Of a stretch of DNA of 64,000 nucleotides, positions 13,274 to 24,950 are shown piece by piece (positions within the stretch are counted from its first letter, which is position 1; each line of letters begins with the position of its first letter). The position numbers and the translations under genes are program-made. Source of the DNA: Rhabditoides inermis. Its lineage: Eukaryota; Nematoda; Chromadorea; Rhabditida; Rhabditidae. The DNA is taken from NCBI GenBank assembly GCA_963966185.1, contig CAWZYM010000308.1:669001-733000 (forward strand), written 5' to 3'. The notes beneath the pieces were generated by a model. It worked only from the letters and a program-made list of their open reading frames with translations, did not search any database and had not been told where the DNA came from.

Positions 13274-15582
13274 CTCTCTCCCCCCTCTCTCTCTCCACCC
13301 ACCTCTCCCCTCAGCACATAGATCAGCTCCAGCCACGGTGGCAGCAGACCAGACGAGCACAGAAAACGGACAAAGGAGCAGAAGAGCGAACTGAATATGA
13401 GAAGAAATTGAATGCTACCCATCAACCACACACCTCTCATCGCAGAGAGGATTGTCTCCGAAGAGCTCCGACGGAAAGGACACAAAGTGGAGACGGTAGA
13501 GGTCGCCTGAAGGATCGGATGAGGGCCCATGCTTGAGTCGGACATACCCTGCGTCTCCCTGGCGACATGTAGGATGGCAGTGTTGGCGACGGCTTGGACG
13601 AGCAGCTGACACGCGCCCTCATCCGAGCGAGGATCCGGAGGGGAGGGCAGCTGCGACGGATTCACACCTATCAGAACACGCCACTCACGGGGAACTTGAC
13701 GAGCTCCAGCTTGGTCGGCCTCCTCCAGAACCGCTCGCCGATGTCCCGCATCTCACGACGGCGCCAGTCCGAGTCAGGAGAGGTGCCTGCAACAACCGCT
13801 ATCAGAAAGAGAATTGAGTGATATCGTAGAGATGAGAATATTCAACTGACCGTCTCCGTAGGCGGCAATGAGCGGAGCGAGGACTGCCCACAGAGACGGA
13901 GTGTACTCGGTCACCATCGAGGCACAATGAAATCGATCGATAACAGTCAGTCAACTAATCAATGAATCAATATAAGACCTACTTCAATCTCCGACGGCAG
14001 CAGTCTCCATTCCACCAGCTTTTGAACGAGGGTCGTGTACGGGTTACTGAAACAAAACTTTCCACTCCTCTTCTCTCTCTGAGAGAGAGAGAGAGAGAGA
14101 AAGTAAGTCAAACAAAAACCATACTACCTCAACATTTTGGAAGTACTGATGAACGAGGGATTGATGTCGGCGAGACGAACACTGTTGTCGTCTGAATGCA
14201 AACAAATCAATCAATAAAATACCATGCAGACTTACCCTCCTCGATAGTGGTGCCCAGCATAGTGGCAACCTCTTCGAGAGCAGTTCTTCCAAGACAGACA
14301 GCCTGCTCCTCCTCCTTCAGCTCCTGCTCCTCTTGCTCCCGCCTCCTCTCCTCCTCCTCCCTCTTCTTCTGCTCCTCGGTCACCATCCTCCATCGTTCCT
14401 CCTCTTCCATCGTGTGTTGCATCTGCACCTGCTCCCTCCACCTCTTTTCCTGTCGTATCTGTCCCCTCATTCGCTCCATCTCTCTCGCTCTCTTGGGGTC
14501 AGCAGGGAGTGTAACAGCCGAGAAAGAGTGCTGGGGATCGGGAGGCAGCACGACGACACTCTCCACCTCCTCCTCATCGTCGGAGGAGATGTCGATGACC
14601 GCAATCTCGGCGCCGTCTGCACCACTCGCACCCAGTCGCGCACGCTTCCCACCCACACCCTCATATGCCTACAAAACGATGTGGATGATACCATACAAGA
14701 TGACCTTACCGTACAGCTTTCGGCAGACGGTGTCTCTGTGATGTGTGATGGGAGGCTCGTCTCCCGCCACAGCTCATCCCACACTTGCCCCAGTTGGGTA
14801 ACCATGTAGTGAGTGAGCTGCTCCTTCTCACATCGCAACTGCGACGCGTCCCAACTCTGCACTATGGACTCCTTAGCAACTGAAAAGTTTCATATCGATC
14901 GATTTGTCTATCGATTGACGTACCGTTGACGCTCACATATTCGGTCATGTGCTGGAGAAGATCCCCGATATAGGGAAGGAAGAGAGCGATCGCTTCCTGA
15001 AACAAGACTATGTTGATGCTCTCTACACAGTGATGCTGTCTACAAACTCTCAAATCTCAATTATGAATTTCATGAAACACGTGCCCGTTTGTAACTATGT
15101 AGTTACAAAAATAAACGAAAAAAAACATGTCCGCCCACCCGTCTGTTACGAACATACTGACCTGTCCACGGCTCTCCACCAGTTGTAGGAATGGCTCGCA
15201 GAACACCCGCAGCTCACAGAGACGGGCAGAGAGGGAGCGAAGAGCAGACAACCGGGCACTGCAACCATCACACAGTCCAGCCTTTCTAGAAGACACCACT
15301 GGTCAGCACTCACCCTTTTTCGGTGACACCCCTTCCTCGCCCGCCCACAAGCGCGTACGCGACTTCAGCGAACCGAACCGACACCACCCACGCTGCAACA
15401 CACTTACAATACGTTTATTCATATAATATAAATATACTATAATCAATAACATGGTTGTATCGGCATCTAAAAATAAACGACCAAGACTCACCCCGTGGCC
15501 CTTTCTGCTCCACATTCTCCTCCAAATGGAGGGGTAGTTGAGAGAATAGAGTGTGTATATTGATCCCGGCGCTGTCTGTCAT
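9952..15582 (-). CDS. Unrecognised protein with coiled coil and SUMO-interaction-like motif
   Basis: A minus-strand gene of about 16 exons; start ATG at 15580-15582, stop TAG at 9952-9954. Exons read with confidence include 15492-15582, 15314-15392, 15162-15258, 14924-14996, 14710-14879, 14236-14668, 12157-12248, 12045-12108, 11894-11965, 11513-11595, 10338-10407, 10179-10251 and 9952-10083. Several middle exons (12.4-14.2 kb) have uncertain edges. The exon at 14236-14668 encodes a VIDISSDDEEE stretch, which looks like a SUMO-interaction motif with an acidic tail, followed by a long Glu/Arg-rich coiled coil. The rest aligns with the gene at 18147-21287, with several exons of equal length. I do not recognise the family; the SIM and coiled coil suggest a nuclear scaffold, which is inference. 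The intron after the exon starting at 12379 contains the hexamer array. Confidence 0.7.
10501..11395 (-). mobile_element. 5'-truncated LINE 3' end (unit C)
   Basis: Third copy of the LINE fragment, in the intron between the exons at 10338-10407 and 11513-11595 of the intact gene. Confidence 0.7.
12265..12374. repeat. (GAGAAG)n six-base repeat, ~18 copies
   Basis: The short array of unit C. It follows a donor site (GTGAGC on the minus strand, at 12373-12378), so it is intronic in the intact gene. Confidence 0.95.
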
Positions 15583-16255
15583 CTGATCAATCAATCAATC
15601 GTTTATCCGGAATCGTTATATCTGAATATGACAACACAATCATAATGATATGAAGCATACAGTAGTGCCTAAGATGCTAGATACATAGGCTAACGCCGGG
15701 GAAAGACAGGTAGGCTGACGAGGTTAGTGGTGGGAAGGCGATACTTGATCGATAATCATTCCTGGACCATTAGAGTACCATTCTTGACGTGTAGCTCCGG
15801 GTTTTCCTTTGCTTCCATGCCAATTAGTATCTCCTCGCGCCAAAGCTGCTTCCACATGAGGGTACTTCCCGCCGCCTCACTGGTTACTCGGGAAGGATTC
15901 TTGTCGATGACCGAACATTCGGCGGCGGTGGGGCAAAATGAGGACCCGACCGCACGCCGCGGGGAAAAGAAGAAGAATAAGAATAAAACGTCATCTGATA
16001 GAAACATAAAATGAACAACACAACAAATAAAAAAAGAAAATATTGCAAAAACAGACAGCTGATGAGCGATGAAATGGGCGGAGCCTAGCTAGTCCAAGCT
16101 AGTGCACGTTTTCAACGCTCGAGCGATATTTGAGAATTTTTAGATTTTTTCAATTTACATTTTTCTGCTTATATATGTGTCGTCTAAAAATTGAATGATC
16201 AATTCAAATTCACGACCGTCATTTTCTCTAGTTCATTTGGCAGATTGGCGTCGCG
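15583..16255. other. Intergenic region between divergent genes
   Basis: Holds the 5' flanks of the minus-strand gene (start 15582) and the plus-strand gene (start 16256). A minus-strand open stretch at 15756-16007 reads as plausible protein near its end but has no recognised domain or clear splice context, so it is left uncalled. Confidence 0.4.
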
Positions 16256-16507
16256 ATGTGCGGCGGTGGCGACGCTGGGAGCTGCGGGGAGATCAAAGTA
16301 TGCAGTCACATCAAAGAGGTGGGTAGGGTATGGGTGGGAGATGGTCTATTAGAAGTAGGCGGAGCAGAGCGACAAGGGAGACACTGTTTCAGGCGCAAGA
16401 CGCTCTGACCGACCAGGTGGTCGCGTTGCGTGAGAGTGAGATGTACGAGAAGGCACAGATATTCTTCGACGAGATGCTCAACATGTCTCCCCGCATGGTC
16501 GAGGTGC

Positions 16508-16550
<43 letters not shown>

Positions 16551-17130
16551 CATCCCTTTCTTCTAGTGCTCGTGTTCGTGGGACACGTTTGGCGAGCTGC
16601 TTCTGGTTCAGTGTGTCCGCCAGCTAATTGGCTCCCACCCTATCTCAACCCTCACCCAAGAAGAGCGCCACTGCGTCTGCTCGGATTTCAAGGTGCTTCT
16701 AGTTTATTCTCTTTCTAGCACTTCTAGCACTGCCTGGATGGAAGTAAAAAAAGAAGTTTCATTGACGCTTCGTCAAATACTGTTGTTCTAGGCGTCTCTA
16801 GTGAATGGATTCTGCCTCTTCACCACTTGGGATTTGAAGTTCAGACTAAATAACATTGAGGTATCGAATTCCATGTTCGCTCAACTCATTTCTTCATTCA
16901 GTCGGAACTCAGAGGTATCCCAGCTGCTCCCAAGTGCATGCAGAGTCACTTCAAAAAGTGAGTAGATCAAATGATGAATGTATGAGTTGATTGTTTTCAG
17001 ATGGATGTGCCAGGTAGCGGAACAGAAGATAGCCGAGAGGGAGGAGAAGAAGGGGAAGAAGGAGAGGGAGGCGGAGAAACGCAGGCTGCCGCGCCGCCGC
17101 GATCCCGCCAACCCCAACAGGAACACGTAG
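16256..17130 (+). CDS. Small cysteine-containing protein with a basic tail, unrecognised
   Basis: Six exons join in frame: 16256-16297, 16393-16503, 16567-16692, 16792-16860, 16902-16957 and 17001-17130, with GT-AG introns throughout. One intron carries a (CT)n run. The product is about 177 residues. It starts MCGGGDAGSCGE, has a central part with scattered cysteines and a CSCSWDTFGELL stretch, and ends in a strongly charged tail (EREEKKGKKEREAEKRR) that could be a nuclear or nucleic-acid-binding tail. No signal peptide or membrane segment is visible. I do not recognise the family. It sits between the two divergent paralogues and is transcribed towards the MITE at 17224. Confidence 0.65.
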
Positions 17131-17223
17131 ACGGAAAAAAGTTCATAATGTTCTAATATCATTTAATTAATTAAACTGTCATTATCATGACGATAAATTA
17201 TTTAGTTGTCAATTGTTGAAAAT

Positions 17224-18006
17224 GGCAATCTGGAAAACTCATCACCTCATCACTTCATCACTTCATCACATGACGTCATGTGATGAATTTTCAGTTCATC
17301 ACATGACGTCATGTGATGAATTTTCCGATTTGCTTGTCTGGGACCTAATAAACCGGTGCCCGATCAAACTTGGCCCTTTATTTTTGAATGAAGCTCAAAC
17401 TTGGTCATTTTGCAAATTGTGATAGATATTTAGAACGAAGGAAATGTTCCATTAGCAAAAACGAATCATGATTAGTATGTATGCATGTTTACAATCTTAT
17501 ATACCCGAAACATTCGATTCAGTAAGACAACTTATCATATAATGGAATTGATTGAACACCAATGATCTGACACCAAGGATTTGATCGTTACTGAAACTGC
17601 CGTGATTAATCTTCATAACATTCTGAATTGAATGTTATGAATTCAATTCAGAATGTTATGAAGACAGTCTAGATGGAGGGTTCAAGTTAGTTAACAACGT
17701 TTAACAAAGTTAACAAAGTTAACAACGTTTGCGACATACAAGGTCAGATACAGTACTGTTACAATAATGTCGGCTAATATAAGATGTTTAGTTATTTTAA
17801 ATAATATAGATTACAAAATAAAACAATGTAAGGCGCCGCAATTCAATTCTAAGGGCCCACGTTTGATAGGGCACCGGTTTATTAGGTCCCAGACAAGCAA
17901 ATCGGAAAATTCAGCACATGACGTCATGTGATGAACTGAAAATTCATCACATGACGTCATGTGATGAAGTGATGAAGTGATGAGGTGATGAGTTTTCCAG
18001 ATTGCC
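17224..18006. mobile_element. 783 bp MITE with ~150 bp terminal inverted repeats, 9 bp TSD
   Basis: Nearly identical inverted repeats (17224-17377 and 17853-18006) begin GGCAATCTGGAAAACTC. The flanks are a perfect 9 bp direct repeat GTTGAAAAT (17215-17223 and 18007-18015). Long terminal repeats with a 9 bp duplication fit a Mutator-like (MULE) non-autonomous element; no transposase is encoded. Each terminus holds two copies of a 20 bp palindrome centred on TGACGTCA (one copy with a mismatch). The interior has a separate 21 bp-arm inverted repeat at 17611-17662. It lies just upstream of the gene starting at 18147. Confidence 0.88.
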
Positions 18007-18146
18007 GTTGAAAATGATCATTGAAAGTGTGCGTCGTTTGCGCAGGTCAAACTAAGCTCCGCCCTTTTCGGTTTTGATCCTCGCCGCGCTTGTTTTTAGC
18101 TTGTTTTTCGTTGTTGTTTTGTTATGTGTTTTTTGTTTTTGTTTAG

Positions 18147-21107
18147 ATGACGCCATCTCCTGAATCCACAGCACATCTACAAAGGTTCATCTCGAGATTC
18201 CCCAACGCCCTCGTCGAAAATGTAGAAGACAGCAATAGAGGTGAGATTTCGTAATTGTATCTTACAACATATTGATTATTGCATTAATAGGTTCGCTGGT
18301 ATGTGTGCGGTTCGCGATGATTTCGTTCCCGCTGATCGGAGGTCGCGGAGAGGCAGCCACCGTTGAGGGGTGAGTGTGTGTTGGTTGCTTCGTCACCATA
18401 CTCGCACAGTGCCCGCTCGTTGGCTTTGCGAGCGATGGCGACCCGCCTCTGTGAGCTCTGCGTCCTCAACAAGCACATCGTCCGACTCGTCGAAAAACAC
18501 GGAGAGGTAGGAACCTTGTTTATGATCTCACCTCACTTGATATCTGCAGGAAGCGATCAGCATCTTCCTCCCCGATGCCCTCGAGCTGTTCGGCCATCTC
18601 TCGGAATACCTACACAAGAGCAAGCAGGGTGTGATTTCGGGTTCTGTCCATCGATTCATCTCCCTTCAGTGCCTGCGAAGGTTCGCATTTCGAAGAGCTG
18701 GGATGGGTGTCTGTTCGGTTCTGAGCGGGAGCAGCTCACCCGGGAGATGGCGTCTTCCATCGGCGACTTCTGGGAGGAGCAATGGCCGGAGCTGAACCTG
18801 CCAGCGCATATGCAGGAAGGAGGGGAGGGGGCAGCGACTCCGGAACCCGAACCTTCTCTCGCCAGGAGGCGTCCGCTCGTCAAGTCCGAGTTGATCGACG
18901 CTGTCGTCTCCACACCGGCGGAGGTCAGTTTGGATGAATATAACTGAGATATAAATCCATTTAGGTGGATCTTCCGTCGACCACCCACTTCGTGTCTGCT
19001 ACGGCTGACCCCCTATGTGACCTCTCTCGCACCCATCACGTGTCGCAGGCGTCTCCGGAGGGCTGTAGCCGCAAGCGCCCGCGAATGGCAGCCGGCTATT
19101 GTCCCCCTGCCGGGTGCGCCCCTCGCTCTCTGGAGGAGGAGTTCGATATGATAGTGCGCGGGGCGGGTGGGCGGATGGGAGCGGTGGAGAGGGACGAGGA
19201 CGAGGCGGGGGAGGGTGTAGGCAAAGCGGACATGAAGGTCGAGTCGGCATTCGAGGAGACTGCGCTCGTACACCAGAGGTGAGACACTAGATGACCAGAT
19301 GTGAACACGAATAGTGACAAGCAGTAATGATTTTATATTTATTTGCGTGTGCATGTTCAGGTCGCCAGAGTGGTCGCGCATGGTTGAGAGGGCGAGGACA
19401 GCGGCCGCGGGCACGTGCCAGTCTACGGTGGCTGCGGGTCCTCCGCGCCGCTTCCTCCCTATGAGCGCCGCTCGTCTCACGGCGATGCTGCTGCCCCGGC
19501 GAGGAGACCCCGACTCACCCGCCAGTCCCCCGCCCAACACACATGCGTCTACCTCCACCCCACCCAAACACATACCGGTTAGTATTGCATTCAATTTCTA
19601 TAGCTTTACTTTTTAAAAAAAAGCATTCATAGTAGCTTTGGCAGACGCAGCCGGTGCAGCGTCGTTCCCTGCTGGATCTTGACGTCCTCTTTTCGGCATA
19701 CACGCAGCCCGCTGTCGCCTCTTGCCCCGCTGACATCGTATCCATTCCCCTCCTGCGACAGCCCCAAACATCTGAGGGCGAGTCCAACATCAGCCCCTGA
19801 ACTATTGATTGATCGGTTTCAGATGCTTACTTATTATAGAAGGGCTGAACCAAGTATATTATTTGTTATGATTATGATATAGTTCCAGATGTGTTCCGTG
19901 AATGTGCCGAGTCTTTGTGCGCGATCATGGGCTGGAAGCTGGAGGCGAGTAGGAGTTATTGATTGATATTGATTGATGGATGTTGCAGGTGAGTTCCTCT
20001 TTGCACAAGGCTGTGACTGTGAGCATCTCCGGGATTCCGCATTACATTGCGAATGGAAAGGCAAACAGCTACATGGGACCGTGAGTTTTGTAATTTGTTT
20101 TACATTGAAATTGTGTATATAATATATCTTAGGTACGAGAATCTAATGGTTCGGCTGCGCAGCATCCGTCTCGTGTCTTCTGCGATGCACGGATATGTGG
20201 GTGAAGTGTGGAGGGGGATATCGATTACCGATTGATTACCTCTTTCAGAAGTACGGTCTGGATTCTCCGCAGGCGTGCTCCCAGCGATGCTTCTTTGTTC
20301 TTCTGGAGGATATCATCAACTCTGGCAAGGGTGGGCTCTTCATTTTTTGAGTTGTGATTTGTAAGTGAACAGTTGTGATAATATAAGAGGGGGATATCCC
20401 TTGAATTCTAAAATACGACAAAATTTGCGACAAATGTATTTTGTATACAGGATATCGAAAGATTCGTTTCAGGATTAGGAGAGATTCTGTCTGAAATGGG
20501 TCGGATCGGCTTGTATTTCTGGAAGATGGCCCTGCCAGTGTGTCTGTGGGTGATGGAGGAGACAGTTTGGCAGGAGAGCCCGCCCCCCGGGGAGAACGGA
20601 GTGCAGTGAGTGGGCCTGCCTTCCATCTGTCTTATTTACTTATCATTAAATTATCCCCCCTCTTCCTCCTTTTTTTAATTACACAACGTCTACCTTGTAC
20701 GTTTTACTTTACCTTTTCTCTTTTTGTGATTCGAAGTTCTCGTTGTCTCTTTTTCTGTCACCCATCATCCATCATCCATACCAGGTTCAACTCTCGCCTC
20801 TCTCAGTGGCTGCTCACCAAGATCGCTACCCACGCCGGCACGAAGCTCGTCGTCGCCCAAAACCACTGTGAGTATTGATTGATTGATTATTGATTGACCC
20901 ATTTCCAGCGGGCCACGTACTCGCGTGGTTCCGGAGTGTGTCGCATGGTCGTCTAGGAGTGGTGGCATCGGAGAGTCGATGTGTGTACACGACTATGGTT
21001 CAACACATGACGCGCGCCAATATTATCACCGTCGACATCATACAGCTCAGCTCTCTACCCAGCAATCCAGTGAGTCTCTCTCTCTCTCCCTCCCTCCCTC
21101 CCTCCCT

Positions 21108-21145
<38 letters not shown>

Positions 21146-21287
21146 TCTCCCTCCCTTACAGGTCCTTCAGGCGTCTGTCGTGTCATCTGCGTCTCGGAAG
21201 GTGCGTGTCCACGCTGCCGCAGAGGCAGTGGAAGTCAAGGTGTACATGGAACAGAGTAGACAGAAGAGGGAGCAGGAGAGAAGGTAG
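18147..21287 (+). CDS. Paralogue of the 9952-15582 gene, function unrecognised
   Basis: Sixteen exons: 18147-18240, 18291-18369, 18410-18506, 18550-18628, 18670-18923, 18965-19278, 19361-19577, 19645-19777, 19889-19944, 19989-20080, 20133-20196, 20249-20330, 20473-20605, 20785-20867, 20909-21069 and 21162-21287. The N-terminal third (SWDG.., ..EQLTREMASSIGDFWEEQW) and the C-terminal half (SISGIPHYIANG, YENLMVRLRSI, WLLTKIATHAGTKLVVAQNH) align with the minus-strand paralogue. The middle (residues ~170-450) is low-complexity and unconserved, and the long coiled coil of the paralogue is missing. Two introns, after 19777 and 19944, appear to use GC donors (GCGAGT), because only these joins keep the frame. 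No signal peptide or membrane segment. Family not recognised. Confidence 0.75.
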
Positions 21288-21573
21288 AGGGGAGACAGTT
21301 TTAACAACATAAATGTTATCACACGTTTTATTGACCGACGTTTTCTGTGAATGTAGAATGATGACAGAAATGAAATATCTACGTAATGTTGTTTTGTTGA
21401 TCTGTTTTTTACTACTGATGTTGTTATTGATATTGTTAAGGTTCTAGATATAATATAATAATAATAAAGTCTTTTATCGAAAGCGACGAAACTTTAATTG
21501 TGGACAATGTAGAATACTTTGGATTGGAATAGTAGAATATTTTCACTGAAGTAGTTTTATAAGAAAGGGGACA

Positions 21574-22111
21574 TCTATTCCATCCTGTATTTCTCGCGTC
21601 TCTCCCGAATCTTGTGAATCCGAGGAGGCAGGCTTTCCCTGGAAGGAAATTGTAGAAGAGAGAGGGAGGGAGGGAGAGAAGAGAGAGGACTCGAACCTGT
21701 CTTCTCCAGTACAGCAATAGATGAATCCAATAGTGAATATGACTGCGACCCCTCCCATTATTCCCAATAGAAGCTTCGAAATCAGCAGCCAAGCCAGACG
21801 ATGGGTAGCGTAGTGCAGGTCTAAACAGAGAAGGTAGAGAGAGGGGGAGAGGAAGAGAGAGGGAGAGAGAGGAGAGAGAGAAATAGAAGGAGAGAGAGAG
21901 AGAGAGGGAGGGAGGGAGGGAGGGAGGGAGAGAGAGAGAGAGAGAGATGCAATGTACCAGAATTCGCGTTGTGCTTGCGACTCTCCCCGAATTCCTTCTG
22001 TGATGCGCACACGAAGGGAGTGCGATAGAAGTGGGAGATGGGGACAGACAGAGACGAAGGCTTGTGCACTACCTGCAACCATCATCCTACCCCCCCCCTC
22101 TCCCTCCCTCT

Positions 22112-22160
<49 letters not shown>

Positions 22161-22450
22161 TCACCGCCTGTGTCTTGTAGTCAATGTAGGCACTCTTCAT
22201 CTCTATGTACATACCATCTGTCTCTCGGACATAGTAGATTGTGTGCTGTAATGAAATACTGTACATACAGTACCCCTTCTTTCGCACCTCTGCATTGGAA
22301 CATCCATACAGTATACACTGGCTTGCAATCTCGGTCACAGAAACGTGCATTCGAATAGAGCTGCATTCTTTCGGGAAGAGGCAGTTAGAGGTATTGTAGA
22401 AGAGACGAGGGAAGTGGTCCTTCACAGAAGCATCTGGGAAGAATGGAGTT

Positions 22451-22511
<61 letters not shown>

Positions 22512-22684
22512 GAGAGAGATGCACCGAGACAGTTGACTTTGGCGTTGAACAGGTCTCTGGGAGTGGCCACCTTGAATTCCTTCCTCTTTCCTGCCCCATT
22601 TGTGAAATGGAGGAGGAAGAGAAGGAGGAGGACTGAGAAACTGCCGCGAGGGAACAGCATGCAGGAAGAAATGACAAGTGACAA
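21574..22684 (-). CDS. Putative type I single-pass membrane protein, cysteine-rich ectodomain
   Basis: Five exons on the minus strand: 22526-22684, 22165-22433, 21958-22072, 21697-21820 and 21574-21638. The N-terminus has a hydrophobic signal sequence (SFSVLLLLFLLHF; the true start may be the second Met at 22660). An ectodomain with about ten cysteines follows, then one transmembrane segment (LLLGIMGGVAVIFTIGFIYCC) and a short basic tail ending in RERREKYRME. Introns hold long CT/GA microsatellites. It is a predicted surface or secretory-pathway protein; no named domain is recognised. Confidence 0.65.
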
Positions 22685-23060
22685 GGGAGCGTGAGAAGAG
22701 AACTGTTTCTAGAGTGATCTGTCTAGACTTGTTGACAATGTGTCTGACACGTACACAGCAGATGGGTACGAATGTCACGTCAAGCACGTACGAGTACGAA
22801 CTAACCGCATGGAAATACGTACATGTCACGTGCAGTGCGTTAGTATCTTTTAAGTAACGAACGTTGTATTGAGTTTTGTTTTAATCATGATGTGTTGTTT
22901 TGTTTTAATATAAACACTTTTCACACTCATTTCGCAAAAAAAAACTTTTATTCCCACTCTGTAATCTGATCATGCAAATCTAACGCTGATAGTGAGACGA
23001 TTTGCGAGTTTTGAAATTCTCGAACCAAATGTAAGTTAAGAAGCAAGTTAGGAAGGGATT

Positions 23061-24510
23061 CTAGACAAGGAAGTGGGGAGTGATTGGCTCGGCAGAGAAG
23101 AGAGCAGGGGACTGCGGGTCCTGACGGGGGGCCGACGGGGGGCCGACTGCGGGGGCCGACGGGGGACCGACTGCGGAGGCAGAGGGAGTCTTAGCGGAAT
23201 CGGAGTAGTGGGGAGAGATCATGACAGAATCCTGAGTGAGCAGGTCTTTGGGGAGAGCCGCGGGGGACACGGGGGCAGATCCGGGGGTACACGGGGGGCC
23301 GGGAGTGCGGCCCGCGAACTGCAGACAATGAGCAGCCTCCGACGCCTCTTTGTCCTAGAGAGAGGGAGGGTGAGAGAAGGGACAGAGTTGTCACCTTGCA
23401 ACTCCTCAGTTCTCGCTCATCAGTCCTCACTGGACTACGAATATCATACGCCTTCGGAAGAGACGGCACGTCCCTCAGAGAGTGGTCCCCTTTGTCGTCA
23501 CTCGAAGGTGCGCGCTCCTAGGTATACGGTATCATCCAGTACTTTCAAACTACGGTACCCGAATAGCACTAGTATCCTTGTCAGTAGAAGGAGGCTGGAT
23601 ATCTCGGGGCTTCGAGACCACAGTCGGAACGGCTCCACACGAGGCAGCACTCAAAGGGATACTGTAGGTAAAAGTCTTAGGTATACGGTAGTCTATCGTA
23701 CCTATAGGGAGGAGGCGGCTCGTTTTCAGGCTTGGCGGCAGTCTTTGCAGGGGCGGTCTTGGGAGCAGCAGCAGGCTTGGGAGGGGGAAGAGGGCAACCC
23801 TACAATCCAATGTACAGTACCCCTGATCGATAAAGCATTCCGTACCGTCTTCTCGACAGCATTCATGCAGCTGAGAATTTCGAGTTTCTGCATCAGGAGT
23901 CGATGTTCCTCTTTATCCGCCGAAGTCTGCTCCGATGGCATAGCCATCTTCACTCGCTTCTCTTTCTTCTCCTTCTTTTCCTTTTTCTCTTTCTTCTCCT
24001 TCGTCTCGCTTCTCCTGCTCTTCTGGCTGCTCCTGCTCCTTCCACTGCTCTGTGGCTGCTCCTTCTCTGTCCTCTCCTTCTCCTTACTCTGAGTAGTTAT
24101 CACGATAGCCGTCTGTCCACTCTGCTTCTTTCCCTTCTCGCGGAATCGAATAAAGCACTGCAAAGACATCACTGCGTAGGTGCCCTTTTGATGTACTGCG
24201 TAGGGGCCCACTACAGTACCTGGACTGCGTAGATGACCACGTATATGATAGCGATGACGAGAATAGCGATGAGAAGACTATTCACATTGGCAGCCATCGA
24301 ACTCATAGCCTCTACCTTCTCCAGGGTTTCCCTATAAACAGAGAGTGAAGGAGAGAGACAGAGGGGGAGAGAGAAATGGATGTAGGGAGGGCGCGGGAGA
24401 CAGTTAGAGGGAACGAGAGAGGGTTGACTGACTGGAGTGTAGCGTTGCCCGCCATTTTCGACAGAGTGTTGGGAATGGAATGACAAGAGGGAACGGACCG
24501 AGGCAAGCAA
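23061..24510 (-). CDS. Membrane protein with Lys/Glu- and Pro-rich tail, unrecognised
   Basis: Minus-strand exons supported by splice signals include one near 24220-24330 with a single hydrophobic segment (LLIAILVIAIIYVVIYAV), a charged exon at about 23830-24175 with KEKKEKK repeats, a Pro/Ala/Lys exon near 23707-23790, 23395-23517, and the last exon 23061-23354 ending at a TAG at 23061-23063. The last exon contains tandem GPPSAPAV-like repeats encoded by a short G-rich direct repeat. The start near 24455-24510 is uncertain and some exon edges are approximate. The layout suggests a short lumenal N-terminus and a long disordered cytoplasmic tail. No family recognised. Confidence 0.5.
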
Positions 24511-24950
24511 GACTCACTCAAATGAAATACAAACGCGACAGATGATTTACATGACTTCTGCAAATAAAAGGCATTGTTCGAAACATCGCGTATTCTTCAA
24601 AGTTATCCTTTGACTTCCCTTATCTCAAAGAATGCCAGGGTCTGGTGTGAAGTCAGGACAGAGAAAGAAATCGCGCCTGGTTTGTTTGCATTTCTCGTTG
24701 GCTTTTCAAGTTCTGGTCTTCGAATCTGCAACCCTTTTTCAAATTCGTGCATCATATTATTAGTTTTCCCCCCAAAATGGTGATAATTGTACAGAATTTG
24801 TGATCAAGTTACAACACGAAATAGCGCACAACATGATATTGCGAAATCATTATTTTGATTTTCTCATAATCTCATTTATAATACTGTTTTTTGTTCATTC
24901 ATTGTCTTTTTTGTGTTATATCTTAGTAGTCTTTTTTTCAAATATGCAGG
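24511..24950. other. No gene recognised
   Basis: An AT-rich stretch between the minus-strand membrane-protein gene and the first exon found of the F-box-like gene. The 5' exon and promoter of the latter should lie here, but no start codon can be chosen with confidence. Confidence 0.4.

Noticed and set aside
14196..14809. Plus-strand frames opposite the coiled-coil exon
   Set aside because: They are shadows of the Glu/Arg-rich minus-strand exon, seen as Leu/Pro/Ser-rich translations.
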